Source: Virgisporangium aurantiacum (GTDB taxonomy: Bacteria > Actinomycetota > Actinomycetes > Mycobacteriales > Micromonosporaceae). Taken from it: a DNA stretch of 64,000 nucleotides. Positions within the stretch are counted from its first letter, which is position 1. The number at the start of each line of letters is the position of its first letter. Below the pieces are notes generated by a model. It had not been told where the DNA came from. It did not search any database and was given only the letters and a program-made list of their open reading frames with translations. The stretch spans positions 1-64,000 of the forward strand of contig NZ_BOPG01000008.1 in NCBI RefSeq assembly GCF_016863635.1, in the 5' to 3' direction. This document shows, piece by piece, positions 17,253 through 26,289 of the stretch. Position numbers and translations under genes: made by a program.

Positions 17253-19469
17253 ATGATTGCGCGGCGGCTGGCCGCGACGGTCGCGCTGGTGACGGTCGGG
17301 CTGACCGTCCCGGTGGCACCCGCCCGCGCAGAGGATCCGGAGCCGTTCGCCCGGTCCGCCGCCACCACCTACCAGGTGACGCTCGCCGCACGCGGCTGCG
17401 GCTCCTACGCCGAGGTCGTGGCCAACCAGGTACGCGAGGACCGGGGCGAGAGCCCGGGCCGGCCCGGCCGCGACAGCCCGTACAAGCCCGGCGACCCGGT
17501 CGACCCCCTGGTCGAGGACCAGAGCGGCTGTGAGCCGCTGGCCGGGATCACCTTCACGTTCGGCGGCGGCCGGGAGAAGAAGGGCGCCATGTCGTCGGTC
17601 ACCGCGGCCGGCGCCCCGGTGACCACGCTGGCCGAGACCCCGCTCCTCGACGCGGTCGGCCGCACCGGAACCGGTCAACTCGGTGGCGCGGTGACCGTCC
17701 CGCTCAGCGAGACCCAGATGAACCTCGCCGGCAAGCGGGAGTTGTGGGTGCAGGGCGGCACGCCGGCGGCGCCGGTGCCGAACGGGTTCCAGTTCGCCGT
17801 GCTGCGCTGCGCCATCGACGGCCGCACCGGCGGCAACGCGCAGTGGATCGGGTACCTGCCGGGCACCCGGCATGTGTTCTGCTTCGCCTACTACGTCCGG
17901 AACGCGGCGCCGACCGGCACGCTCGCCGTCAAGCTGCGCACCACGAAGGCGGTCGGGTACGCGCAGCGCGTCCCGTTCACGTCGAACCTGAGCCAGAGCG
18001 GCTCGTTCCAGTTGACGACCGACAGCAGCTCGGCGTCGTTCGTGCGGCTGTCCGGCCAGACCTACCGGTTCCGGCCGGTGCTTCCGCCCGGGTGGCGGCT
18101 GGCCGACGTCAGCTGTTCGGCGTCGCGGCAGGTGGTCGACGTCGGCACCGGCCAGGCCGACATCACGTTGATCGGCGGCGAGAACGCGTCCTGCTCCTAC
18201 GCGGTCACCCCGCCGGCCGCACCGCCCGGGCTCACCATCCGCGCGCTCAGCGAGGGCGGCGGCGGCACGTTCGGCATCGTGGTCGCGTCGGCCGCCACCA
18301 CCTCGTCCAGTCCCAGCGCCGGCACCGGCGGCACGGGCGGCGGCTCGGCACCGGGCCTCCGCGTCGTCTCCGCGACCCCGACCGGAGACGGGAACGCGGC
18401 CGTCGCGACCGGCTCCGACCTCGGGTCCCTCCCGGCCGGCCAGTACCGGCTGACCGTGAACCCGCCGGCCGCCGAGACCGACCTGTGGACCGTCGGCGCG
18501 GCGACCTGCAACGGTTCGCCCGTCACCGTGCAGGGACGGGCGGTGCAGGTCGCGGTCGGATCGGGCGTGGTGACCGACTGCGTGCTGCGGCTCGTGCGCA
18601 AGCAGGGCAGCGCCGGCCTGCGGGTGATCACCCAGGGCGCCGTGGCCACGGCCGGGTTCGCGCTGCTGCCGCTGTCGACGGCGGAACCGGGCTGGTCGGC
18701 GTCGGCCACCACCACCCGGGCCGGCGACGCCGCGGCCGCCAGCGGCGACCTACCGGGGTCGCTGCCGTTCGGCACCTACCTCGTGATTCCGGTGGCGCCG
18801 CTGACCACCGTCGACTCGGCCTGGCGGCTGACCTCGCTCGGCTGCAGTCCGGGCACCTCGGGCGGCCCGGACACCCGGGCGCTGACGATCGACGTGCGGG
18901 CGGCCACGCCCACGGTGGACTGCACCGCCACCTACGAGCCGGTGCGTGCCGCCGAGCTACGGATCAACATGCAGGTGGAGGGCTCCGCCACCGCCGCCGC
19001 CCCGATCGTGGTCGACGTGTCGTGCACCGACGGCTCCACCGGCCGCCTGGTGCTGGCGGCCGGCGACCAGTCCTCGGCCGACCTGCCCGCGCCGCTGATC
19101 TTCACCGCCGACACGAACTGCACCGTCGGGCTGGGCGAGGACACCGAGCGCCCGTTCAACGCGTCGCTGGTCAACGAGGCGGCGGCCGGCAACGCGCCGC
19201 TGGCGTTACCGGCCACCGTGGCCGTCCGCCCACCCGACGCCGACTCCTCCGCCGACCCGGCCGCCGGCGACATCCGACTCGCCGTGACGCTCGGCTACAC
19301 GGCCATGGGCGGCCGCGGTACCGACAAGGCGAAGCCGGGCGTGGTCGACTCGTTCGCGCTGCTGCCGGTGGCGCTGATCGGTGCCGGTCTGATCGGCATC
19401 GGCGCGGCCGTCCTCCTGGTCATGGTCGCGCGGCGCCGCCTGGGCCTGGCGGACGACGACGATCTTTAG
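17253..19469 (+). CDS. Large secreted, membrane-anchored surface protein
   Basis: A 738-residue protein with a signal peptide (residues 1-26, cleavage after ARA), a long Ser/Thr/Gly/Ala-rich extracellular part, and a C-terminal membrane helix at about 702-725 ending in RRR and an acidic tail. No LPXTG motif is present. Two or three tandem beta-rich modules can be seen. Each begins G-L-R/T-V/I and ends with a cysteine after a Trp-containing strand (LWTVGAATC, AWRLTSLGC), which resembles prealbumin-like or DUF5979-type stalk domains. The function is unknown; cell-surface structural or adhesive protein is the guess. The ATG has GGGGTGATC upstream. Confidence 0.7.
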   Translation: MIARRLAATVALVTVGLTVPVAPARAEDPEPFARSAATTYQVTLAARGCGSYAEVVANQVREDRGESPGRPGRDSPYKPGDPVDPLVEDQSGCEPLAGITFTFGGGREKKGAMSSVTAAGAPVTTLAETPLLDAVGRTGTGQLGGAVTVPLSETQMNLAGKRELWVQGGTPAAPVPNGFQFAVLRCAIDGRTGGNAQWIGYLPGTRHVFCFAYYVRNAAPTGTLAVKLRTTKAVGYAQRVPFTSNLSQSGSFQLTTDSSSASFVRLSGQTYRFRPVLPPGWRLADVSCSASRQVVDVGTGQADITLIGGENASCSYAVTPPAAPPGLTIRALSEGGGGTFGIVVASAATTSSSPSAGTGGTGGGSAPGLRVVSATPTGDGNAAVATGSDLGSLPAGQYRLTVNPPAAETDLWTVGAATCNGSPVTVQGRAVQVAVGSGVVTDCVLRLVRKQGSAGLRVITQGAVATAGFALLPLSTAEPGWSASATTTRAGDAAAASGDLPGSLPFGTYLVIPVAPLTTVDSAWRLTSLGCSPGTSGGPDTRALTIDVRAATPTVDCTATYEPVRAAELRINMQVEGSATAAAPIVVDVSCTDGSTGRLVLAAGDQSSADLPAPLIFTADTNCTVGLGEDTERPFNASLVNEAAAGNAPLALPATVAVRPPDADSSADPAAGDIRLAVTLGYTAMGGRGTDKAKPGVVDSFALLPVALIGAGLIGIGAAVLLVMVARRRLGLADDDDL

Positions 19470-20401
19470 CCCGGGTCGACGGTGGCGGCCTGTACGGCGG
19501 CCAGCGCCTGCTCCACCCGGCGCTTGGCGGCGCGGACGGCCTTCTCCGCCTCGGCGCGTTGGGCCTCGGCCTCGGCGAGCGCGGTCCGGGCGGCCAGCAG
19601 TTCGCGGTGCGCGGTCTGCTGCCGGCGACGTTGTTCGGCGGCCACCTTGCGGGCCGCCTCCTGCTCGGCGGCGCGCTGCCGCGCGGCCTCGTGATCGGCC
19701 TCGGCCCGGCGTTCAAACTCCGCGAGTTCGGCGTCTTCGGCCACGTCCCGACGGGGAACGGACCGCCGTTTGTCCGCGAGTTTGGACACTTTGGCGCCGC
19801 TCTCCGACGCCGGTGCCGACGCGGGTGCCGGCTTTCCGGAATCGCGGGGAGCTTCCTTCGGAACCTCTTTGGGCGGGTCCTTGGTGGCGGCGCCGCCGTG
19901 GACCAGCCGGAGCTGGGGACGCGGCTGCTCGCCGAACCCCGCGTACTCGATCGGCTTCACCAGCCGCCCCAGCCGGACCTCCTCGGCCACCTCCGGATCG
20001 GCCAGTGCGGCGGTCAACGTGTTCTCGACCTCGCCCAGCGGCAGCACCGCCCGCACGCCCCGGCCGGCGGCGACCGCCAGGGCCCGGGACTCCCGGGCCA
20101 GCGCCGACACCATGGCGCGCCGCTGGGTGGAGAGCTCGCGCAGCTCGTCTCCGCGCAGGTTCCGCTGGGCGGAGCGCATCTGCTCGCCCAGCGCCAGCAG
20201 TTCCCCGACGAGGTCGGGGCGCTGGTGGGCCAGCAGGTTCACCAGCCACGCGCCGACCGTGGGGCGGCGCAGCCCGCCGATCCGGCCGGCCAGCTCGCGG
20301 TCACCCGACTTGCGGGCGGCCGCCACCGCCTCGCCGCGCGCCGCGGTGAACTCCTCCGGCGGCAGCGCGTAGAGCTCGGCGGCGACCTCGTCGAGCGTCA
20401 C
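19466..20401 (-). CDS. Conserved actinobacterial protein with C-terminal coiled coil
   Basis: A 311-residue protein in two parts. The N-terminal helical domain (about residues 1-150) contains LRRPTVGAWLVNLLAHQRPDL. A charged linker rich in Lys/Pro/Ala follows, then a coiled coil at about 215-305 rich in Ala/Glu/Arg. No enzyme motif is seen and no membrane segment is present. It is coupled to the hydrolase gene upstream through a GTGA overlap at 20398-20401. Its 3' end overlaps the convergent surface protein gene by four bases. Function unknown. Confidence 0.65.
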   Translation of the reverse strand: MTLDEVAAELYALPPEEFTAARGEAVAAARKSGDRELAGRIGGLRRPTVGAWLVNLLAHQRPDLVGELLALGEQMRSAQRNLRGDELRELSTQRRAMVSALARESRALAVAAGRGVRAVLPLGEVENTLTAALADPEVAEEVRLGRLVKPIEYAGFGEQPRPQLRLVHGGAATKDPPKEVPKEAPRDSGKPAPASAPASESGAKVSKLADKRRSVPRRDVAEDAELAEFERRAEADHEAARQRAAEQEAARKVAAEQRRRQQTAHRELLAARTALAEAEAQRAEAEKAVRAAKRRVEQALAAVQAATVDPG

Positions 20402-21027
20402 AACTTGACGGCCTCCCCGGTGCCGAGCCGCACGTAGTCGCGGCCGGACAGGTTACCGATCATGGTGTCGAACACCTTCAGCCCGACGTCGTTGAGCAGC
20501 CCGTCGTGGATCGGGTGGACCCGGCCGGGCGCCACCAGCCGCACGAACTCCACCGCCTCGGCGAGCTTCGACCACGGCGCCGACACCGGCACGAGCAGCG
20601 TCTCCACCTCGGCGTCGGTGGGCACGTCGTACGAGTCGCCCGGGTGGTACACGCCCTCGATGAAGAAGCCGACGTTGGCGATCCGCGGCAGGTCGGAGTG
20701 GATCACCGCGTGCAGTCCCCCGTAGGTGCGCACGGCGAAGCCGGCCGCCTCGAAGTCGTCACCGGGCTGCACCTCGGTGACCGCGCCGGCCAGGTCGCCG
20801 AGCTTCGGCGCCACCTCGGGATGGGTGAAGATCCGCAGGTCCGGACGCTTCTCCCGGGCCTCGGTGAGCGCCTCGACGTCGAGATGGTCGAAGTGCTCGT
20901 GCGTGACGAGCACCGCGTCGACACCGTCGAGCGCCGTCCGTTCGGACAGCGTGCCCGGGTCGATCACCAGCACCGCGCCGTCGCGCTCCAACCGGACGCA
21001 GGCATGCGAGTACTTGGTCAGCCGCAT
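20398..21027 (-). CDS. Metallo-beta-lactamase-fold hydrolase
   Basis: A 209-residue protein of the MBL superfamily, UPF0173-like. The zinc motif THEHFDHLD is clear, the aspartate of YHPGDS supplies a bridging ligand, and the late histidine in PIHDG completes the site. Substrates of this branch are not established. ATG at 21027 has a GGAGGT site. It forms an operon with the downstream coiled-coil protein. Confidence 0.85.
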   Translation of the reverse strand: MRLTKYSHACVRLERDGAVLVIDPGTLSERTALDGVDAVLVTHEHFDHLDVEALTEAREKRPDLRIFTHPEVAPKLGDLAGAVTEVQPGDDFEAAGFAVRTYGGLHAVIHSDLPRIANVGFFIEGVYHPGDSYDVPTDAEVETLLVPVSAPWSKLAEAVEFVRLVAPGRVHPIHDGLLNDVGLKVFDTMIGNLSGRDYVRLGTGEAVKL

Positions 21028-21128
21028 TCGTGACCTCCACGCGGTTCAACCGTGACCTACCGGGTGGAACCGACCCGCTCCACCCGCACGTCCCAGTGGC
21101 CAGAAACTGAAACCTACCGGAGGCATAG

Positions 21129-22079
21129 ATGACAGGCAGGCAATCGCTGCGGCGGGTCGCCGGAGCACTCAGCATCGGGCTGTTGGCCGCGCTCGTCGCC
21201 GCCGGCTGCGGCAGCAGCGCCGACAAGGACTCGGCGAGCACCGCCGGCGCTCCGGCGGCCCAGCCGGGCGATCCGAACGCCGCGAAGGACGCCGCGGGCG
21301 GCACCGGCGAGAACGCGGCGGGCACCAACGCACCGGCCCGCGCGCCGGTGGAGCTTCCGCCCGACGAGCGGTCGATCATCTACACCGGCCACATCTCGGT
21401 CGAGCCGGCCAACGTCAACGAGGCTGCCGACGCCGCGATCGCCGCGGCCCGCACGGCCGGCGGTGTGGTCGGCGGCGACAACCGGACCAGCGCCGGCGAC
21501 CGGGCCGAGGCCACCGTGACGCTGCGGGTGCCGTCGGCCAAGTTCGGTGACGTCATGACGTCGCTGGGCAAGCTCGGCAAGGAGCTGAACCGCGAGGTGA
21601 AGACGGAGGACGTCACCGAGCAGGTGGTCGACGTCCAGTCGCGGGTGGCGACGGCGACGGCCAGCGTCGACCGCGTGCGCGCCCTGCTGGCCCGGGCGAC
21701 GACGCTGGGCGAGATCGTGTCGCTGGAGTCCGAGGTGGCCAAGCGCGAGGCCGAACTGGAGTCGCTGAAGGCCCGGCTGAACAAGCTGACCAGCCTCACC
21801 GCGCTGTCGACGATCACGGCCCAGTTCACCCGCAACGGCCCCGTCGAGGAGCCGAAGAAAGAGGACGACTCCGGGTTCCTGGCCGGCTTCAAGGGCGGCT
21901 GGGACTCGTTCACCGCGTCGTTGAACGTGCTGCTGACCGTCGTCGGCGCGCTGCTGCCGTGGTTCATCATGCTCGGCGTGCCGGTGCTCATCCTGGTGGT
22001 GCTGCTCCGCCGGTCGGCGGCGCGCAACGATCGCGCGCAGCCGGTACCTGCGGGCGCAGCCGCCACCGACGAGAGTTAG
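21129..22079 (+). CDS. DUF4349 domain lipoprotein
   Basis: A 316-residue exported lipoprotein. The lipobox LVAAGC puts the acylated cysteine at residue 27, and an Ala/Gly-rich linker follows. The DUF4349 domain covers about residues 80-245 with a coiled-coil stretch (LESEVAKREAELESLKARL), and a membrane segment follows at about 265-295 near the C-terminus. Members are envelope proteins of unknown role. GGAGG lies five bases before the ATG. The stop overlaps the convergent amidohydrolase gene. Confidence 0.85.
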   Translation: MTGRQSLRRVAGALSIGLLAALVAAGCGSSADKDSASTAGAPAAQPGDPNAAKDAAGGTGENAAGTNAPARAPVELPPDERSIIYTGHISVEPANVNEAADAAIAAARTAGGVVGGDNRTSAGDRAEATVTLRVPSAKFGDVMTSLGKLGKELNREVKTEDVTEQVVDVQSRVATATASVDRVRALLARATTLGEIVSLESEVAKREAELESLKARLNKLTSLTALSTITAQFTRNGPVEEPKKEDDSGFLAGFKGGWDSFTASLNVLLTVVGALLPWFIMLGVPVLILVVLLRRSAARNDRAQPVPAGAAATDES

Positions 22080-23338
22080 AACGCTCCGGCGGAGAGAGCG
22101 GCCAGCGCCGTGTGGACCATGACCCGGACGCCGTATCCGATCGACCGCTCGTCGACGTCGAACGCCGACTGGTGGATGTCGAACTTCTGGTCGGACCCCG
22201 GGATGCCGCAGCCCAGCCGGATCATCGTGCCGGGCACCTGCTCCAGGTAGAACGAGAAGTCCTCGCCGCCCATGCTGATCTCGGCCTCGACCACGCGCTC
22301 GGGGCCGAGAGCCGCACCCGCGGCACCGGCGACGATCGCGGTGGCGAGCCGGTCGTTGACCACCGGCGGCACGCCCCGGGTGTACTTGACCTCGACCTCC
22401 GCGCCGGTGCCGGCGACGACGCTGTGCACCAGCTCGGTGAGCAGGTTCGGCACCTCGCGCCAGGCGTCCCGGTTGAGCACCCGCACGGTGCCGCGGACCA
22501 CACCCTCGCCGGGGATGGTGTTGGCGGCGTCGCCGGAGTGCACGGCACCCCAGACCATCGAGACACCCGCGCGGGCGTCGACCCGGCGGTCGAGCAGCGA
22601 TGGGACGTCGACGATCACCCGGCCCAGCGCGTGCACCAGGTCGGAGGTGAGGTGCGGGCGGGCAGTGTGCCCACCGCGCCCGGTGATCCGGACCTCGATC
22701 TTGTCGGCGGCCGCGGTGAACGGGCCGGAGCGCACCCCGACCAGCCCGACCGGCAGCAGCGGCGCGCAGTGCAGCGCGTAGATCGCGGCGACGTCGCGCA
22801 GCCCGCCGGCGGCGATGACCTCGGGCGCGCCGGACGGCATGTTCTCCTCGGCCGGCTGGAACAGCAGCCGCACCCGGCCGGGCAGCTCGTTGCGCTCGGC
22901 CAGCTTGGCCAGCGCGAGACCGGTTCCGAGCAGCACGGTGGTGTGCACGTCGTGGCCGCAGGCGTGGGTCACGTTCTCGACCGTGGACCGGTACGGCACG
23001 TCCTTGGTGTCGGGAAGCGGCAGCGCGTCAAGATCGGCGCGAAGCGCGATGACGTGATCGCCGACGCCAATGTCACAGATGACGCCGTTGCCCTTGGGCA
23101 GCATCTTCGGTGAAAGGCCGGCCAGCTTCAGTTCCCGCGCCACCAGTGCCGCCGTCTCGAACTCCTGGTGAGACAGCTCCGGGTGAGCGTGAATGTGACG
23201 GCGAACGGCTACCAGTTCGGCCCCGCGGGAGGCTAGCCAGCGGTCGAGCTGGCCGGGTAGCGGGTCGGCGCCGACTGGCGTTTCCGGCCAGGACGACGTC
23301 AACGAACTGTTACTCGGTAACGACAGAGCACTCGTCAC
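22076..23338 (-). CDS. M20-family metal-dependent amidohydrolase
   Basis: About 420 residues of the M20D (amidohydrolase/carboxypeptidase) branch. The metal ligands can be read in THACGHDVHT and in FQPAEEN (Glu pair); the dimerisation domain and a late histidine in FDIHQSAF complete the site. Members cleave N-acyl amino acids, hippurate or IAA-type conjugates; substrate unknown. GTG at 23338 is chosen. It gives a normal N-terminus with HIHAHPELS at about 60-68, whereas longer frames add low-complexity residues. It is followed upstream by the long intergenic region. Confidence 0.85.
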   Translation of the reverse strand: MTSALSLPSNSSLTSSWPETPVGADPLPGQLDRWLASRGAELVAVRRHIHAHPELSHQEFETAALVARELKLAGLSPKMLPKGNGVICDIGVGDHVIALRADLDALPLPDTKDVPYRSTVENVTHACGHDVHTTVLLGTGLALAKLAERNELPGRVRLLFQPAEENMPSGAPEVIAAGGLRDVAAIYALHCAPLLPVGLVGVRSGPFTAAADKIEVRITGRGGHTARPHLTSDLVHALGRVIVDVPSLLDRRVDARAGVSMVWGAVHSGDAANTIPGEGVVRGTVRVLNRDAWREVPNLLTELVHSVVAGTGAEVEVKYTRGVPPVVNDRLATAIVAGAAGAALGPERVVEAEISMGGEDFSFYLEQVPGTMIRLGCGIPGSDQKFDIHQSAFDVDERSIGYGVRVMVHTALAALSAGAF

Positions 23339-24085
23339 GGTGAGTTCTCGTTCTCGGTCTATGTGAGCAACGCGCCCCGTGCGCGTCTCCGACAGCGTAG
23401 CCCCGTCTTGGTAACGGAGCGCAACATCATTCTCGTGACCAGTGGATCGCACTGTGTCACATTTCGCCTGGTGAGGGCTGTTTGAGGGCGTAGGCGCAGC
23501 CAGTGTCGCATTCCACGGCACCGACATGTGCCACACACCTCCTACAACGTGTGACGGGTTCCCGGGTCACGGCGCGGTCTTCTCGCCACTACTCGCCGTC
23601 ATTGCTATTCGCGGATCAAGACAGAAAGGATGGCCCCTGCTGGACGCAGGGTGATGACCTTGACCGCAGACTGGCACGAACCCGTGTCTGACCGGCGCAC
23701 ACATCGTCCGTCACCTCCGCCGCCGACGGGGTCGGCTGGACGACCCGACGGCATACGACTTCTAGACGCCGACGGCTCCGCCAATGGACGCATCGTCGGA
23801 CGACCATTAAGACAAACTTCAAAGTCAACGAAGCTCTTATAAAGCATTTCCCGATTGGAGCCAGTTCAATCTTCCGCCCGTCGAGTGTCTTTTGTCTCGA
23901 TTTCCGGAAGTTTGCGACATGGAGTTCCCGAGTATGGCGCCTGCGCCGCCGCCTGCATTTCGTACCTCACGATTGGGACAAGACCGACACCCCACGGCCC
24001 TCCTTCCTTCATTGGGAGGCCTTCCGCGGGTTAGGGTGAACCGTCCCAATGACCCCCTCCTGCGACGGTGCGCGAGCCAGTGACG
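23339..24085. other. Intergenic region, 747 bases, no confident gene
   Basis: The region between the divergent amidohydrolase and kinase genes is lower in GC than its surroundings, most clearly at 23790-24000. Small frames (for example 62 codons from ATG 23654) lack the third-position GC bias of real genes here and have no recognisable homology. TAGGGT at 24032-24037 is a candidate -10 box for the kinase. No tRNA or known riboswitch was recognised. Confidence 0.5.
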
Positions 24086-26287
24086 ATGACGTGGCACGGT
24101 GAACCCCTGCCCGCCCCCGGTTCCCCGGCCGGCCCGAACTCAGCGGGTCAGGTCGGCGCGGGTGGATCCCCGAATCAGGCGTCGGCGGCTGCCGGCTCCA
24201 CCCCCGGTTCGGGGCCCGACTTACCCGCGACACCGGGCGGCCCCGTGCCGTCCCAGCGTGGCGCTCCGGGCACCGTCATCGGCGGCCGGTACGCGCTGCG
24301 CACCGCGATCGGGCACGGCGGCATGGGCACGGTCTGGCGCGCCACCGACACCGTCCTCCGGCGCGACGTCGCCGTGAAGGAGGTCGTGCTGCCGCCGGGG
24401 CTCGCACCGGCCGACCGCGACCAGATGTACCAGCGCACGCTGCGCGAGGCGCGGGCCGCCGCCGCCCTGAGCCACCCCGCCGTGGTGCAGGTCTACGACG
24501 TCGTCACCGACGCCGGCCGGCCGTGGATCGTCATGGAACTGCTCAACGCCCGCAGCCTGGCCGAGATGATCGTCGAAGACGGTCCGCTGGCGCCGCGCGC
24601 GGTCGCGAAGATCGGCATCGCGCTGCTCGGCGCGCTGGAGGTGGCCCACGCCGCCAAGGTGCTGCACCGCGACGTGAAGCCGGCCAACGTCCTCATCAGC
24701 TCCGACGGGCGGTGCGTGCTCACCGACTTCGGCGTCGCCCGGATGCCCACCGACGCCGAGCTGACCTCGCCCGGCATGGTGCTCGGGTCGCCGCACTTCA
24801 TCTCGCCCGAGCGCGCCGTCGGCGCCAGTTTCGGGCCCCCGAGCGACCTGTTCTCGCTCGGGGTCACGCTCTACACCGCGGTCGAGGGCCGGCCCCCGTT
24901 CGACAAGCCCGACCCGTTCGAGACGATGCGGGCGGTGGTCGAGGAGGCCCCGGCGCCGGCGATGCGCGCCGGTGCGCTGTCCGGCGTCCTCTACGGGCTG
25001 CTGGAGAAGAACCCCGACCGGCGGTGGGACGTCGAGACGGCCCGCTCGGTGCTGCGGGAGCTCCTGGTCGGCCCGCTCGCCAGCAACCCGACCACGCACT
25101 TCACCGACCCGTACGCGGTCGTCCGGCCGGCGCCGTTCACCCCGCCGCCCGCGCCGACGGCCAGCGGACAGATCGGCGGCCGCGCGATGCTCGCGCCGGG
25201 CGAAACCATCGACGACGCGCGGCGCCGCCGCGAGCTGCCGAACACCCCGCAGCCCGCGGGTCCGGTGTCGGGCCTGCCGGGTGGTCCCGTTTCCGGCGGG
25301 CCGGGCCCGCTGCCCGGGCCGATGCCGCCGTCGACGCCGCCGGTCCAGCGCCGCCGGGCGGCCCGCGACGAGACCAGCGCCAGCATCCCCGTCTTCGACG
25401 ACAGCGACACCGGCAGCGGGGTCACCGGGCTCGACGTCGACGTGCTGCCCCGCGGCGGCCCGGGCCAGCCGGTCGGCGGCGCCGGGCACCCCGGCGTGCC
25501 GTTCGGCGCCATCCCGACCCAGCCGGTCGGCTCGCCCACCGAGTACACGGCCACCCGCCTGCCGGGCGGCCGGCACGCGCGGGCCAGCGGACCCGAGGCC
25601 AGCCAGGGCACCGTCGGTGCGGCGGCGAGCACGGCCGTCACCGCCGTCGCGCAGCTCGCCGGCCCGGCCGCGCAGACGCTCCGCCGCCAGCCCAGGGGCG
25701 TCCAGATCGCGGTCGCCGCCGGCGTCGCGCTGGTGCTCGTGATCGGCCTCATCGGCGTCATCGCGCTGTGGCCGGGCGGCAGCAGCGGGCACGCGCGGGC
25801 CACCGGCTCGCCCACGCCGTCGGGCCCGGCGTTCGCGACGCAGGAGTACCACGACTCGCGCGGCTTCACGGTCAACGTCCCGAAGGACTGGACCCAGCGG
25901 AAGCCGACGAACGGCTCCTACATCGACTACCTCGACCCGCAGGACAACAACCGCCGGATCCGGTTCAACATCGAGCCCACCGGCGGAACGGCGGCGAGCT
26001 TCGCGGGCGTCGCCGAGGGCTACCTCAAGAACAACACGGGCTCGTGCGAGGCGCCGTACCAGCGCGTCGGCCTGCGCGACAGCGCCGACATCAAGCTCGC
26101 CGGCCAGGGCGCGGCCGAGCTCGAGTACACCTGCGGCAACGGCGCCACCGCCCGGCACGGCATCTGGCGGTTCACCGTCCAGAACGGCAAGGTGTTCCAC
26201 TTCTTCCTGACCGTCCCCGGCGGGAAGTTCGCCGACAGCAAGGCAATCTACGACGAGATGGTGCGGTCGTACCGCCTCGGAAGTTGA
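24086..26287 (+). CDS. Serine/threonine protein kinase (PknB/D-like) with extracellular sensor
   Basis: A membrane receptor kinase of about 733 residues. A Pro/Gly-rich N-terminal 65 residues precede the Hanks-type kinase domain, which shows GHGGMG (76-81), VAVK (Lys98), HRDVKPAN (from 194), DFG (214) and SPERA. A proline-rich linker follows to about 530, then a membrane helix at about 540-563 and an extracellular domain of about 140 residues starting near YHDSRGF. The C-terminal domain has no PASTA repeats and is the probable ligand sensor. Start codons at 24068, 24080 and 24086 are all possible without a clear ribosome site. The phospho-sugar mutase follows after two bases, so the two are cotranscribed. 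Confidence 0.87.
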   Translation: MTWHGEPLPAPGSPAGPNSAGQVGAGGSPNQASAAAGSTPGSGPDLPATPGGPVPSQRGAPGTVIGGRYALRTAIGHGGMGTVWRATDTVLRRDVAVKEVVLPPGLAPADRDQMYQRTLREARAAAALSHPAVVQVYDVVTDAGRPWIVMELLNARSLAEMIVEDGPLAPRAVAKIGIALLGALEVAHAAKVLHRDVKPANVLISSDGRCVLTDFGVARMPTDAELTSPGMVLGSPHFISPERAVGASFGPPSDLFSLGVTLYTAVEGRPPFDKPDPFETMRAVVEEAPAPAMRAGALSGVLYGLLEKNPDRRWDVETARSVLRELLVGPLASNPTTHFTDPYAVVRPAPFTPPPAPTASGQIGGRAMLAPGETIDDARRRRELPNTPQPAGPVSGLPGGPVSGGPGPLPGPMPPSTPPVQRRRAARDETSASIPVFDDSDTGSGVTGLDVDVLPRGGPGQPVGGAGHPGVPFGAIPTQPVGSPTEYTATRLPGGRHARASGPEASQGTVGAAASTAVTAVAQLAGPAAQTLRRQPRGVQIAVAAGVALVLVIGLIGVIALWPGGSSGHARATGSPTPSGPAFATQEYHDSRGFTVNVPKDWTQRKPTNGSYIDYLDPQDNNRRIRFNIEPTGGTAASFAGVAEGYLKNNTGSCEAPYQRVGLRDSADIKLAGQGAAELEYTCGNGATARHGIWRFTVQNGKVFHFFLTVPGGKFADSKAIYDEMVRSYRLGS

Positions 26288-26289
26288 CC

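Noticed and set aside
23503..23847. Small frames in the 747-base gap before the kinase, up to 80 codons
   Set aside because: Weak third-position GC bias, overlapping frames on both strands and no recognisable homology.
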